Positions 46,401 to 57,164 of a stretch of 64,000 nt of DNA are shown here, piece by piece. Each line of letters opens with the position of its first letter. Position 1 is the first letter of the stretch. The stretch is taken from assembly GCA_949130495.1 (NCBI GenBank), contig OX422221.1, positions 481,853,659 to 481,917,658 on the forward strand. The letters run 5' to 3'. Under the pieces are notes generated by a model. The model worked only from the letters and a program-made list of their open reading frames with translations. It was not told the origin of the DNA and searched no databases. The position numbers and the translations under genes were made by a program. This stretch comes from Sambucus nigra (lineage: Eukaryota; Streptophyta; Magnoliopsida; Dipsacales; Adoxaceae).

Positions 46401-47258
46401 CATCAACATTAATCATCCTAGCTGGATTTCTCATCTATGATTGTGTTCTACTCGAGGGTTCTTTATTAACTATAAACCCTTTGGATAATTTATGCCCCTC
46501 TTCTAGGTACGAAGTTCATTATCAATTTAACCTTTTTCTCATGATCGGTTTCTATCTTACCCATTGTGCTAAACATAAAAAATTCACTCGCATTTTGTTA
46601 CCACATCGAAATCAAGGCCTCACAATCAAATCGTACCCAAATTTCTCTCTAAATTTCAAACACACTTCTTCATATATGGTGATTGTCTCTAATCACTACA
46701 TGATGCTCCTAAGAGCTATAGGTTTTAACTCCAAATTTAATTTTGAATGTCGTCATACCCCACTCTACACCATTGCCTTCAGATTTTCAACCTCCATTGG
46801 TCTGTTACATTTTCTCGTTTTCTTCTCTGCCTCTTCATCGATGGGTTTTCAAAAGAGTCCCTCTAATTTTCCCCTTTATCGACTATGCTAGGCGGTCCTA
46901 AAATCACTCCACCATTATCTATGACTGTGTCCTGGGAACCCATAGTTCTCGAGTGATGATTTTACTATCTCTTGCTTAAGTAATCCTCATGGTGATTTTT
47001 GTCCCGATTACTCTCTGTCTTCTGTTGAGCTTCTTCTTTCGCAGTTCTTTTTACGGCCCTCGCTGGTCGTCTTAAAATGTTCGGTGGTCGAATCACACGA
47101 AATTTCGTATAATGAGTCACATCCATTATAATTTGTAGCAGGAGAATGTAAGTCGCATACGTAAGGGAACATAAAAATCTATCATAAGGCTCTACATCAA
47201 AGAACGACACGATGAAACGTAATAAGCCGCACAGATCCTAAGGACACTAGAACCTGAT
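43448..47258 (-). other. Element D interior: non-coding with gag-start and chromodomain-end remnants
   Basis: At the 5' side (about 47000-47260, minus strand) the leader matches chromovirus C (GCATCAGGTTCTAGTGTCCT). It runs into LRRPARAVKRTAKEEAQQ, comparable with the GRPTRVNR opening of C gag, then stops. At the 3' side (43485-43570) TWECKDAMRNIFTALSVPG matches the TWEREEDI...LFLPG end of the chromodomain. Between them, ~3.4 kb shows no RT, protease, RNase H or integrase motif on either strand. The 165-codon plus-strand frame at 46394-46891 is antisense and unsupported. It is either a very decayed or a replaced gag-pol. Confidence 0.7.
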
Positions 47259-47270
47259 GCTCTGATACCA
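47259..47270 (-). promoter_or_regulatory. Element D primer binding site (tRNA-iMet)
   Basis: TGGTATCAGAGC on the minus strand, two bases after the LTR end (GGTGTCACA-GG). It is a perfect match to the initiator tRNA complement. Confidence 0.93.
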
Positions 47271-47786
47271 CCTGTGACACCCCGCCCAATTAAATATCGG
47301 GTGATCAGTCCTTTATAAAATTTATAACAGAATGTTCGGTTGGTTCATTCTTAGCATCACTGTCCAAAATTTAAATCCAATTAATTACATAACATTTAAT
47401 TAAGCTAGTGTCAAAATATTTCCCAATTTAATTCGAAACTAATTAATTCAATTAATTTATGAACATTGAATTATAAACCACACACAATAAATGAATGGTG
47501 ATTGAATTAAATACTGAATAATTAAGACTGGATAAAACCTTCCAGTTTAAGTCACAAACAAAGCCAAAATAAATACTCAATCCAACAGAAAAGAACTATA
47601 AAGAAACTGAGTACAATCCCGCTAATGAGGATGGGCGACACATGCCCGAATTGAACTATCTGAACTAGGAACTGAATAAAATGTGAGAAGCGTCAAATAT
47701 CAATGACCCGCAACTTCCACAACAGTTGCAGCTCGGCAAACCATCCAAGTATCTAGAGCCGGTGTCCCTGTGGTTAAGCACATGTA

Positions 47787-47789
<3 letters not shown>

Positions 47790-47872
<83 letters not shown>
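47790..47872. repeat. (TA)n microsatellite in D 5' LTR
   Basis: Pure TA tract, counterpart of 40832-40913. Confidence 0.95.
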
Positions 47873-47873
<1 letters not shown>

Positions 47874-48471
47874 CAAAAGAGGGGAGAAATACAAGAAACG
47901 GTCAGAGCCCGAGGTGTAAAAATTATTTAGCAAGTATTTAAAACTGGTTCTTAAAATAAGTCTTATATGCATGTTAGTTATCGAACTCTCACATGAGTTT
48001 CTCACCTCTCGTCTATTGTGCACGCCTAACGTACATCTAATCTCCCCCTAGTTATACCTCACAGTCTAACTAGTCAGAAACCATACTAATACTAACTATG
48101 CTCACAAGTGGTATTCCCGTATAGCACATACAATACGCTATTCAGATAGTTTATCTCACATACTAAGTTTCATTATTCACCGTTTGAATGGTTAATCTTT
48201 TATCCACTAAGATTATTTCAATTCTCATTTTCATTTTATCTACTAGTTTCACAAAGTAGAAAGTTACCCAAGTACACTTATACATATATATACTCTCATC
48301 ATCCCTATATATATACACTAATCCTACACCCTTAGGTTAAGACCACTCGGTGCAAAGTAATGATTATTATTATTACCAAGTCTACAAATTTGACACAGTA
48401 GAAATATTCACAAGTTCACATATATATATATATATGTAGTCACATCATCCCTATACATATATACACTAATC

Positions 48472-48836
48472 CTGCACCCCCGGGCTAAGACCCATTAGTG
48501 CACCTATCAAGAAGATCCTGGATCCCTGGGTTGGCACCCATTAATGCACCTACCAATAATAATCCAGCACCCCTGGATTATCACCGATTAGTGTGCCTAT
48601 AAAGAGAATCCTGCATCCCCGGGTTAACACCCATTAATGCACCTATCAATAATAATCCAGCACTCCCGGGTTATCACCCATTAGTGCGCCTAACAGTAAT
48701 CATCCTTGTACCCCCGGGTTATCACCCATTAGTACACTTAACAATAGAGTTTCTGCACCCCCGAGTTATCACTCATTAGTGCGCTTAACTATAAGATTCT
48801 TGCACGTCGGGTTATCACCCATTAGTGCTCTTAGAA
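48472..48836. repeat. CCCGGG-bearing tandem repeats in D 5' LTR
   Basis: Same eight-unit array as 41465-41850, with point changes (for example CCCTGG for CCCGGG in two units) and a shorter last spacer. Confidence 0.85.
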
Positions 48837-49140
48837 ATAATATCGCATAATAGGCATACACACATCCTATTAAATTTATAGGTATTTCCCCCAACCTACA
48901 TATATACTCCTCATACGTATTTTAATCTCATCACTATGTATAGTATAAATATTTAGATTACTATCTCTCTCGTAATCTCCAAGGTACATTCTCTCTATAT
49001 CGAAATAATTAAAGTATTTATTCTCACATACTTTTCCGAAATTTCGTCTTACTTAAATTTACCATTTGGCAGTTTCTCTCACTCTAATAAGCCGGTAAAC
49101 TCAAAACTGGACTCTAAGAAAATTCCCAAAAATTCCTTCT

Positions 49141-49250
49141 ATCGCTCGAACCAGATGACATGTCGTTTGAACCAGAATGACATGTCGTTCGAACCACTTT
49201 CAATGTCATTCGAACCACTTCATGAGAGATCTCCATCTCGTTTGAACCAC
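49141..49250. other. Five GTCGTTCGAACCA iterons in D 5' LTR
   Basis: Copies start at 49141, 49162, 49184, 49205 and 49237, spaced 21, 22, 21 and 32 bp, exactly as in the 3' LTR. Individual units carry C-to-T changes at the CG (TTTGAA, CATTCGAA). Confidence 0.85.
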
Positions 49251-50440
49251 TTCGCGCGACTTCGCGCGAGACCCACTGTTTCGTTTTTTTCACCAAATTT
49301 TAGCGTAATCTACCATTTTTGGACCTAAAAACCTCTAATATTCAACGCCCAACGCCTCATCATCAATACCCATCAACACCTAACAGATTATAAATCATTC
49401 CCAACATTCTAGGATCATTAATTCGTCATTAAACATCACAATTATTTAAAATCCCCAAATTAATTCATATGAACCCTAGTTTCCAAATTTTTATTTAAAG
49501 AACCTAATCAACCCAGATTCGTTCATCAATATATAATCCAATTCAGTGATTAATCCTCTACATACATGAAGGAATTTCAACCACTAATTAACCTAGTCCT
49601 TAATCATAATTTAAATCTCCAATTTTCACCCAATTAACATGTAAATCATGATTAATTTCACCTATTCTAACGTGAGCATGATTATTACTAAAAGAAAGCA
49701 AGTAATAAACACTTGACTCGAATATGACGATCTGATTCGTTGGTGATGTTGGTATATACGCGTTCCTCTCTTCTCGATCTACGCGTTGGTGGTCACGGTT
49801 GTTCAAGGTGAGGATAATTTGGCCTTCCCTCTTAGAGTTTGGTTCTCCCTCACACCTCCTATAGCCGTTCTTAACTTCCTGTAACTTTTTAACCCTAATG
49901 TACTTTCCTTGGCTGATATAATTACTCTTAATTTTCGTCCATTAATTTAGCCCAAAAATATAATTTACTATAATTCCCTCTCGGGGTGCCGGTTTGGCTT
50001 AAAATTGTCCCGGGATCCAAAATAAATACCCGGGTATACTATTTTGACTATCTCAGCCCTTACGGACTCAACGAAGCACTCTAGATGACCATATGAGTTA
50101 ATAAAAATAAATTCTCTTTTTATTCTATTTAATTAGTCCCGATACGATTCACACGCATGTCAGACTTAAATTACCAAACTGCCGTATTTCTCACTTTCGA
50201 CAATTGATCAAATGTTATAATTTCATATTACATATCACAAAGTAATATTCAATAATTATCAATAATAAGTATTAACCCTTGACACGCTAGTTAATAATTA
50301 TTTTAATCCGGATCAATAACAAATTAATTTCTTGCATTTTAATTTAATTAATCCAACAACAATAATTAATTACATACTTATTCCCATAATTATAATTAAT
50401 CACATAATTATTTAAATTGTAAAAAATATGGGGTGTTACA

Positions 50441-51850
50441 AAGACTGTCAAGACCGGGTACGTCAATTGCTGACCGAGGGAGCGGAATCCTACTTTGTTA
50501 GTTCTGAGGGTGGGTTACGTTTCTACGGAAGACTTATAGTCCCGGACGAAGAAGACTTGAGACGTGTTGTTATGAAGGAATACCATGGTTCAAGATTTGT
50601 AGTGCATCCAGATGGGGATAAAATGTACCAAGACATGCGCCTTTAGTATTGGTGGGCGGGAATTAAAAAGGACATTTCTGAATGTGTCTCTCAATGCTCC
50701 ACTTGTCAATTAGTGAAGGAGGACCACCAGCGGCCGACTGGATTGTTGCAACCGTTGGAAATACCGGTGTGGAAATGGGAAAGTATCTCGAAGGATTTTA
50801 TCATGGGATTTCTGACGTCGTAAAGAGGCCATGATTCTATTTGGGTAATTATCGATCGTTTAACTAAATCGACACACTTTCTACCGATATGGACGGATTA
50901 TAATATGACCCGTTATTCCCAACTCTTTATTGTAGAAATTGTAAAACTTCAGGGGGTGCCTATTAATATAGTGTCGGATAGAGACAAAATTTTTGTATCC
51001 AATTTTTGGCGAAGTTTTCAGGAGGCAATTGGGACCGAATTGTGGTTGAGTACGTCATACCATCCGCGAATTGACGGGAAAATGGAGAGGGTCAACCAAA
51101 TGTTGGAAGATATGCTTCACGTGTGCATATTTGATTTCAAAGGAAGATAGGAGCAATACCTTCCGTTGGTCGAATTTGCATATAATAATTCGTACAAATT
51201 CATGATAGGTATAACGCCGTATGAGGCATTGTATGGCTGGACATATCAATCACCTACTTGTTGGTTAGAATTAGGATACAATAAGCTCCTTGGACCTGAA
51301 ATGATCCAAGATACCTCTTTGAAGATTGAGCTCATTCGAAATTGCATACAAATTGCGCAAGATCGGCAAAAGAGCTATGCCAACGCAAATCGAAGGCACA
51401 TGGAATTGGAAGTGGGATATCAAGTTTTAGTGAGGATGTCCCCAATGAAGGGTGTGATGTAATTCGGGAAGAAGGGAAAACTTGCGCCACGTTATGTAGG
51501 TCCTTTTCCCATTATTGCAAAGGTAGGCCTCGTAGCTTATCAATTGGCTTTGTCGGAACATCTATGACAAATTCACGATGTATTTCATGTTTCATCTTTA
51601 AAAAAGTATAAAAGATGCGAGGGAGCTCATTGGCATGTTCTGTTGGACGATATCGAGCTGCAGCCCAATATTTCATATGAAGAACAAACGGTTGCAATTT
51701 TAGACCACGGTGAGCGTAGACTAAAATCGAAAGTGATGCCCTTGATTCGAGTCCAGTGGGGACACAACAATGCCGAGGAATCAACTTGGGAACGAGAGGA
51801 GGATATCTGAGAAAAGTACCCACACCTCTTTTTACCAGGTACACCTAAAT
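50441..51850 (+). pseudogene. pol: Chromovirus C integrase and chromodomain
   Basis: Continues the frame broken at 40316 (KDCQDRVRQLLTEGAESYFV). Zinc-binding part: YHGSRFVVHPDGDKMYQDMR, YWWAGIKKDI, CSTCQLVK. Core: WKWESISKDFIMGF, VIIDRLTKSTHFLPIW, VPINIVSDRDKIFVSNFWRS, STSYHPRIDGKMERVNQ. The usual GQ-E becomes GKME with Glu kept. Tail: VEFAYNNSYKFMIGITPYEA. The chromodomain part reads VMPLIRVQWGHNNAEESTWE then REEDI-stop-EKYPHLFLPG. Stops occur at about six sites. The chromodomain would read methylated histone tails; here it is broken by one stop. Confidence 0.9.
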
Positions 51851-51874
51851 TTTGAGGGCAAAACTCCCTTGTAA

Positions 51875-51885
51875 TGGGGGGAGTA
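51875..51885 (+). promoter_or_regulatory. Chromovirus C polypurine tract
   Basis: AATGGGGGGAGTA lies immediately before the 3' LTR start TGTAATACCC and is the expected plus-strand primer site. Confidence 0.8.
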
Positions 51886-52344
51886 TGTAATACCCTTTAC
51901 TTTTGAGTAATTATTTTTATATTAAATTTCCATGTGGGTTAGTTATATAAAATAAAGGAAATTAAAGTAAATGTTCATTTAAGTAATTAAAGAGTTAATA
52001 TTTATGAGTATTGCATATGTAGCTTTACGCGAATGTAAATAGTGTAATATTCCGTTAATGTTGAGTCGCTGTGCTTTAAAGCGATGGTTATAAGTTATAT
52101 TCCGGTTGGGTTATTATTAGAATATTAATATGACGTTGGAATAGAATATAATGAACGATATCCCGGATGCCAGTTTAGAAGGCACGTTAGTCCGAGAAGG
52201 GTCGAGATAGTCAAAATAAGTGTCAAGGTTGTTTTGGGTTTCGGGGGGTACTTTTATCTAGTTATGACTTAAATATAATGTTACGAGTTATTTTAAGTGT
52301 GTATTAGCATTTAATGTTGGACTTAATGTATTTGAGTTATATTT

Positions 52345-52359
52345 AGGTATATAAGTCTT
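52345..52359 (+). promoter_or_regulatory. Chromovirus C LTR TATA box
   Basis: TAGGTATATAAGTCTTGC is a good plant TATA context, about 460 bp into the LTR. A GA-rich leader follows. Start-site function is inferred. Confidence 0.6.
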
Positions 52360-52778
52360 GCAAGCGCATTTATACCTCATTTGTGTATTTCCAAACCTAG
52401 AGAGTTAGAGACAAGTGAGAGCTTGAGAGAAAGAAGAGAAAGAGAAGAGATTGTTCATTTGACCTTAGAATCGTTGCTACGAAGAATAATCCAAGACTTT
52501 AATAACAAGGCAAGTTTCTAAACTTGCATATATGTATGATTGTGTTGAATAATTTGTATTTAGGGTTAGTGTTCTTAAGTTTAACCCATTTAGGAATTTT
52601 GATGATTTATGGTATAGGTTCATAGGTCGATGATAGAAATATGATTCTTGGGATTAATACTAGTTAATTATCATGCATAGATAATTTATGAATGTTGTTG
52701 GTTGAAGAGAAAAGGAAAGGAGGGGAGTTGGAGGTTAGGTTTTGTAGAAAAATGGGTGACGGACGAAATATCTGGTAC

Positions 52779-52900
52779 GATCGGTCGACCGCGTCCAGGA
52801 AGCCGGTCGACCGGGCCAAAGTCAAAAAGCCCACTGGTTGTCTCGCAAGGCAATATCCAAATACGTAGTTGATCGGGGGTCAGGGACCGGTCGACTGGTA
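52779..52900. other. Three GGTCGACC-type iterons in C 3' LTR
   Basis: CGATCGGTCGACCGC at 52779, GCCGGTCGACCGGGC at 52802 (23 bp on) and GACCGGTCGACTGGTA at 52885. Each is a near-perfect palindrome centred on GTCGAC. They lie 0.9-1.0 kb into the LTR and about 430-540 bp after the TATA box. Confidence 0.8.
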
Positions 52901-53194
52901 CTCTATTTTCATCCCAAAAATGGGAAATTCTTTTTACTTTTTATTTTGGGATTAAGGCTTATGAATCTTCTTTCAGGATGTATTAAGAAGTAATATGACC
53001 TCATATAAAGGGAGTGGTACTATAGGATAGTAAGGGAGTGTCCAGGCTTATTTCGAGGACTATTTATAAGGGTATGATGTCTCATTTTGTCTAGCAAACG
53101 AGAGTAGGACTAGTATAGAGTTGGGTAGCATGTGTTGGACCTTCGGGGGATAGTATGATAAAAAATATCTCTTGTAGCCAATTTGGTATGTACA

Positions 53195-53372
53195 TAGGCC
53201 TATAAATTGAGCGGGCGAGGCCCAAAACCTGCCCATTCAGCTCGCTATTTTTGGGTCGAGCTTTATTTGAGTTTGAGCCAAGCCGAGCCTGAGCCAAAAT
53301 TTCAAGCTCGAATTAATTTCGAATCGAGTTTGAGCCAAACTTTGCCAAGCCCGAAGCCCGAACTTCATATTT

Positions 53373-53403
<31 letters not shown>

Positions 53404-53948
53404 AATATAACATATTTATGTTAACATTGTTTAATTAGGTTTCGTTCTTTTATTTCATTTACTACTTTAAAAAAAATCATTTGTCATAATACATTAGATT
53501 ACATGTGATTTTCAATTTTTTGATTTTATTATTAATCTCATTATGGGTATTTGATTTAATAATTGCTCAAGTCACAATAGGCCTTTGTTAATGATCCAAT
53601 TTTGCTAAATGTGTGAAATTTAATAGGCATTTGTAGGTTTTCACTCTTATTTACCTTGTTTTTATTTAATACATTTCATAATTATATATTTTATTTCATG
53701 AAATATCAATTAGATTTTAATGTGTAATTTTGTCCATGATGGAAATACAAGAAAAAAAAATTAATTAAAACTTTTTTAACAAAAAAAATTGAAATCAGGC
53801 CCGAAGCCCATAATATATATGAGCTGAGTTTGGGCCTAGGTGGAAAAAAATAATTCGGGTCGAGCTCGGACTTGAGCATGGGTAAGTGAGTTCAGGCCGA
53901 GTCTGAGCAACCCCAAGCCCGGATCACCCAGCCCGATTTACAGCCCTA
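53195..53948. mobile_element. Non-autonomous hAT-type MITE (754 bp)
   Basis: Ends TAGGCCTATAAATTGAGCGG and (complement of the right end) TAGGGCTGTAAATCGGGCTG are inverted copies. Flanks TATGTACA and GATGTACA form an 8 bp target duplication with one mismatch. Subterminal GCCCGA/GAGCC-type repeats are present at both ends. The AT-rich middle includes an (AAAT)n tract near 53375. No coding sequence. Confidence 0.82.
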
Positions 53949-54967
53949 GATGTACATATGGTTACGGAATTTAAGGATCGTATGTTTAACTTAATATAGA
54001 TTGTAACTATGGCACATTTACACATACCTCTCTAAATGCTATCATAGGGGAAGTACGCGTTAGAGGTGAATCCCTTGGCTAATGATGCAGGGAGAGTATA
54101 GTTCTCAGGCCATGATACCGGTAGTTACGTTATATGATTGTATGGTTTGAAGTGAGGTAATTTCGTGTATGGTTATGACCCACTATCGAAGGTATATGGC
54201 CGCTTCCCACGCGTTGCGATTTGGGATGCCCAGGTGGTCTTAGTTATAGGCCCTGGAAGATGATAGTATTTATGGGTGCATCCAGTGGGGTGAGTCCCGG
54301 AAGGATGATCTTAGAACCGTTATTATCATGATTGTAGTTGTTCTCACTGAAATGGTATTTCATCCGAATGATTAATTGATTTAAGACAACTGTGAATCAA
54401 CTTTATTTGCCCATGGTCCCAGATGATTATTGACTTGTAAATATATCTTCAATTGGTAAACTTGGCATGTGGAATATAGTTAGGTTACTCCTATTAAGTA
54501 GATGGGTAGTTTAACTTAATATGAATTGTACGCGTTAGGATGTGCACTTAGAAGAGAGGTGAGGATGATTCCTTGAATGAAAAGATAATTTTAATTATTT
54601 GTGAAAGTAGCATTCATAATTGTCATGCATTTTATTCACATGTATATCATATCAAACAGGGCCCTGACCCGTTTATATTTCTCCTTCTTGTGTGGTCCAT
54701 ATATATCTTCAGGTGCGCTGCCGCATGGGCGCCTGCTTTGACTTTCCTTCCCAGTGTTAAGGAGCTACGGCATTTTGAGGATGTCGTAGGATTTTTGTAT
54801 TAGACGCATCATTCTCTTTTGATACTCTAGCTATGATTCGTCTGTATATTCGGGCGTGTTGCCCAAGTTTAGTATTCATTTATATTGTTATACTTGGTGT
54901 AATCTTTTGTATTTAGTCTATTAACCGACAGCTTATTCGGTTATGTTTTGTAGAATTATTATAACTG

Positions 54968-54968
<1 letters not shown>

Positions 54969-55057
<89 letters not shown>
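54969..55057. repeat. (TA)n microsatellite in C 3' LTR
   Basis: About 88 bp of TA. In the 5' LTR this tract is split by the fold-back MITE. Confidence 0.95.
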
Positions 55058-55059
<2 letters not shown>

Positions 55060-55241
55060 AAATTCCTTTTATCCAATTTGTAAAATTATATATGACATCC
55101 GTTTTTAAAATTTTTGGTGGTTGTCTTGTATTATTATTTATGCGAAAGTGATGCTAAGAATGAACCGTTTGAGACTCTTATTTTTATTAGAGTAGTTGGC
55201 TGGCCACCTCTTATTTTAATAAGCGGGATGTCACAGCCATT

Positions 55242-55690
55242 CCCCATGACTATCAGAGCTTTGAAAGTTTTCCTAGGACTCACTGGTTACTATAAATGAT
55301 TTCTAAGAGGTTGTGAGGTAATTAGCCGACCTTTAACCAACATGTTGAAGAAAAATCAGTTCACTTGGACTCCTTTATCTTGGGAGGCTTTTGATTTACT
55401 CAAGGCAACCCTTACCAACACATGTATTAGCTCTACCCAACTTTAAAAAGACGTTTGCACAATTGCACTAGAGATAGATGCTGGTAATGAGGGAAAGTGA
55501 GTTGTTTTTATGTAGGAATGGAGGCCTATTATTTTTTGAACCAACAATTCCTGCTAGAAAAAAAAGGGCATTCCACTTAGGATAAGGAATTATGGGCTAT
55601 AGTCTATGCCGTTGAGAAATGGAGAACCTACTATGAGCATCCCTTTTATTTGTTCTTAGATATAATTGGCATAATTTATTCTAATTTATG
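55242..55690 (+). pseudogene. pol: Ty3/Gypsy RT-RNase H fragment at the C insertion site
   Basis: Plus-strand frames read FPMTIRALKVFLGLTGYYK, FLRGCEVISRPLTNMLKKNQ, FTWTPLSWEAFDLLKATLTN, a LPNFKKTFA segment and KELWAIVYAVEKWRTYYEHP. This is the end of RT and the first half of RNase H of a Gypsy element different from A-D. It begins right at the end of the chromovirus C LTR, so C inserted into it. Stops and frame changes are frequent, and nothing beyond the YLFLD motif is recognisable. Confidence 0.82.
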
Positions 55691-55877
55691 AGCTAGGATG
55701 AACACAGTTACATAGTCCGTTCAGGGAATGTACTAATTGTGTTCAATTACTTATACAATAATTTCGATATCCAAATCATTACACAGACACACACACTATA
55801 GAAACCATTGAATCTAAGTACATTGTGTATCTAATAATATATAATATATATAACCAATCATTACACAGATACACACT
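55691..55877. other. AT-rich spacer with a duplicated CA-rich phrase
   Basis: CCAAATCATTACACAGACAC near 55770 recurs as CCAATCATTACACAGATACA near 55855. No gene. Confidence 0.5.
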
Positions 55878-56230
55878 GACCGACGTTTAGGATCAAATGT
55901 TGTTTGAACAACACGAGATGCTTTATCAGATGTCAGCTAACCGACAAAGGTGTGGGTCAGCCAACGTTTTGGATAAAATGTCGATTGAACGACGTTTAGG
56001 ACTAACCGATGTTTAGGACTAACTAACGTTTATGATCAAATATCGGCTGACCGATGCATGATTCTTTATTAGATGTCGGCTGATCGGCATTTAGGATCAA
56101 TAGATGTTTTGGATCAAATGTCAATTGACCGATGTGAGATTCTTTATCAAAGGTCGGCTGACCGACGTTTAGGATCAAATGTCGGATGAACGACACAAGT
56201 TATTTATCAGATGTCGGCTGACCAATGTGA
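55878..56230. repeat. Ladder of TGTCGGCTGACCGACA-type palindromes
   Basis: At least eight diverged copies of the palindrome (for example about 55931, 55980, 56041, 56075, 56120, 56152, 56180 and 56213) lie mostly 28-49 bp apart, joined by TTTAGGATCAAA and GATTCTTTATCAGA linkers. No coding potential. The design resembles the subterminal array of a CACTA element, but no terminus was found. Confidence 0.75.
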
Positions 56231-57145
56231 GGTGTTAGTCAATAGATTTTTTCAACAATTTTAACCATTAGTAAACTACCACATCTCCTACGAGGAAGGG
56301 GAGGAAGATACATATTTTGGTTCACACCTGAATCAAATTACTAAAACAAATGCAATAGCTCAAACGAGGAAGGGGAGGATATATATATATGTGTGTGTGT
56401 GTATGTGTGTGTGTGTGTGCAACAATACATGCGTGTTTGCACACACAATTGGATACTCTGTAATGTATTTCCATACATATTGTTACTTTAACTTCATGGT
56501 TTTGTTCATTCCCGAAAATATTAGTATGTGTCGTTTATCTATGACTGTCACTGGACAAAAGTTTTAGATGTTCTCCTCATTTTTTAGTTCGTAATCTATA
56601 TTTTTTGTTATATATTTCATAAGAACCAATATTAAAACACATATAACATAGCACAATATTAGTTAATTAATATTTAGCACAACAAAATAGGAACAAATTC
56701 CATTATAACAAATAAACAATCGAGGGGTTTACACACAACAAGTTGAGATTTTATATATAGCACAAAATGACTCGATACTCAATAGACTCACAAAATCTCA
56801 TGAGCACATGACTTTGAATGAATGAGATTAACTATAATAGATTTCAAGAATACATTACGACCATAAGAATCAGGTTGAACAAATTTGATTACAACCCTAA
56901 CTATTATATTGTTACATGAATTTGAGAAAATAATTTGGCAATAAGTATATATGCATACGTATATAAAATTTTAAACTTTTATTTGAACAAATATTATACA
57001 TACAAATATTATATACATATATACAAATCAAACATACGAGGAGAAAGAAATAAAGTAAGCAGTGTCAAATAGATTACTATCCCTAGAACTAAATTTTGGG
57101 TACATATTGAAATCCAACAAACTAAAGATGATTTCTTAAGACCCT
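56231..57145. other. Non-coding sequence before CACTA 2, with (GT)n
   Basis: Holds a (TA)(TG)n tract at about 56380-56420 and otherwise AT-rich sequence without open frames. Confidence 0.5.
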
Positions 57146-57164
57146 CACTACACCAAAATGTTAA

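Larger units (their letters stand above)
40317..50440 (-). mobile_element. Element D: complete non-autonomous chromovirus derivative (10.1 kb)
   Basis: A minus-strand LTR element with two long, closely similar LTRs (47273-50440 as 5', 40317-43447 as 3'). It has a perfect primer site at 47259-47270, a purine tract AAGGGGGAAGTA beside the 3' LTR and a 5 bp target duplication AAGAC (40312-40316 and 50441-50445). Deleting it rejoins chromovirus C pol in frame. The 3.8 kb interior has no gag-pol ORF. It keeps only a decayed gag start and the end of a chromodomain. It must have moved with proteins from a relative. Confidence 0.93.
47273..50440 (-). repeat. Element D 5' LTR (3168 bp)
   Basis: Same ends and order of internal features as the 3' LTR: (TA)n at 47790-47872, CCCGGG array at 48472-48836, iterons at 49141-49250. 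Extra sequence near 47970-48010 (ATGAGTTTCTCACCTCTCG) is absent from the 3' LTR but present in the solo LTR at 27415-27430. It is therefore ancestral and was lost from the 3' copy. Confidence 0.93.
35305..55235 (+). mobile_element. Chromovirus C with nested element D
   Basis: A plus-strand chromovirus: partial 5' LTR (35305-36942), degraded primer site, gag, protease, RT, RNase H, integrase, chromodomain tail, polypurine tract and full 3' LTR (51886-55235). It was split within the RNase H-integrase linker by element D at 40317-50440 (target duplication AAGAC). Without inserts its internal part is about 4.8 kb. The right flank at 55236 is an older Gypsy RT fragment. Stops are fewer than in B, and most fit C-to-T change. 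The LTRs also carry a fold-back MITE (5') and a hAT MITE (3'). Confidence 0.92.
51886..55235 (+). repeat. Chromovirus C 3' LTR (3350 bp with hAT MITE)
   Basis: Opens TGTAATACCCTTTACTTTTG and closes AATAAGCGGGATGTCACA. A TATA box (GGTATATAAGTCTTG) near 52350 is followed by a purine-rich leader (GAGAGAAAGAAGAGAAAGAG near 52425). Three GTCGAC iterons lie at 52779-52900. A 754 bp hAT MITE occupies 53195-53948, and a long (TA)n is at 54969-55057. Confidence 0.92.

Noticed and set aside
46394..46891. 165-codon plus-strand frame inside element D
   Set aside because: Antisense to the element, no recognised domain, hydrophobic composition typical of chance frames in AT-rich DNA. Remnants of the real coding strand flank it on the minus strand.
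55242..55690. Continuation of chromovirus C pol beyond its 3' LTR
   Set aside because: C already has its own RT-RNase H at 39001-40316. The fragment lies outside the LTR and differs in sequence, so it belongs to another Gypsy element.
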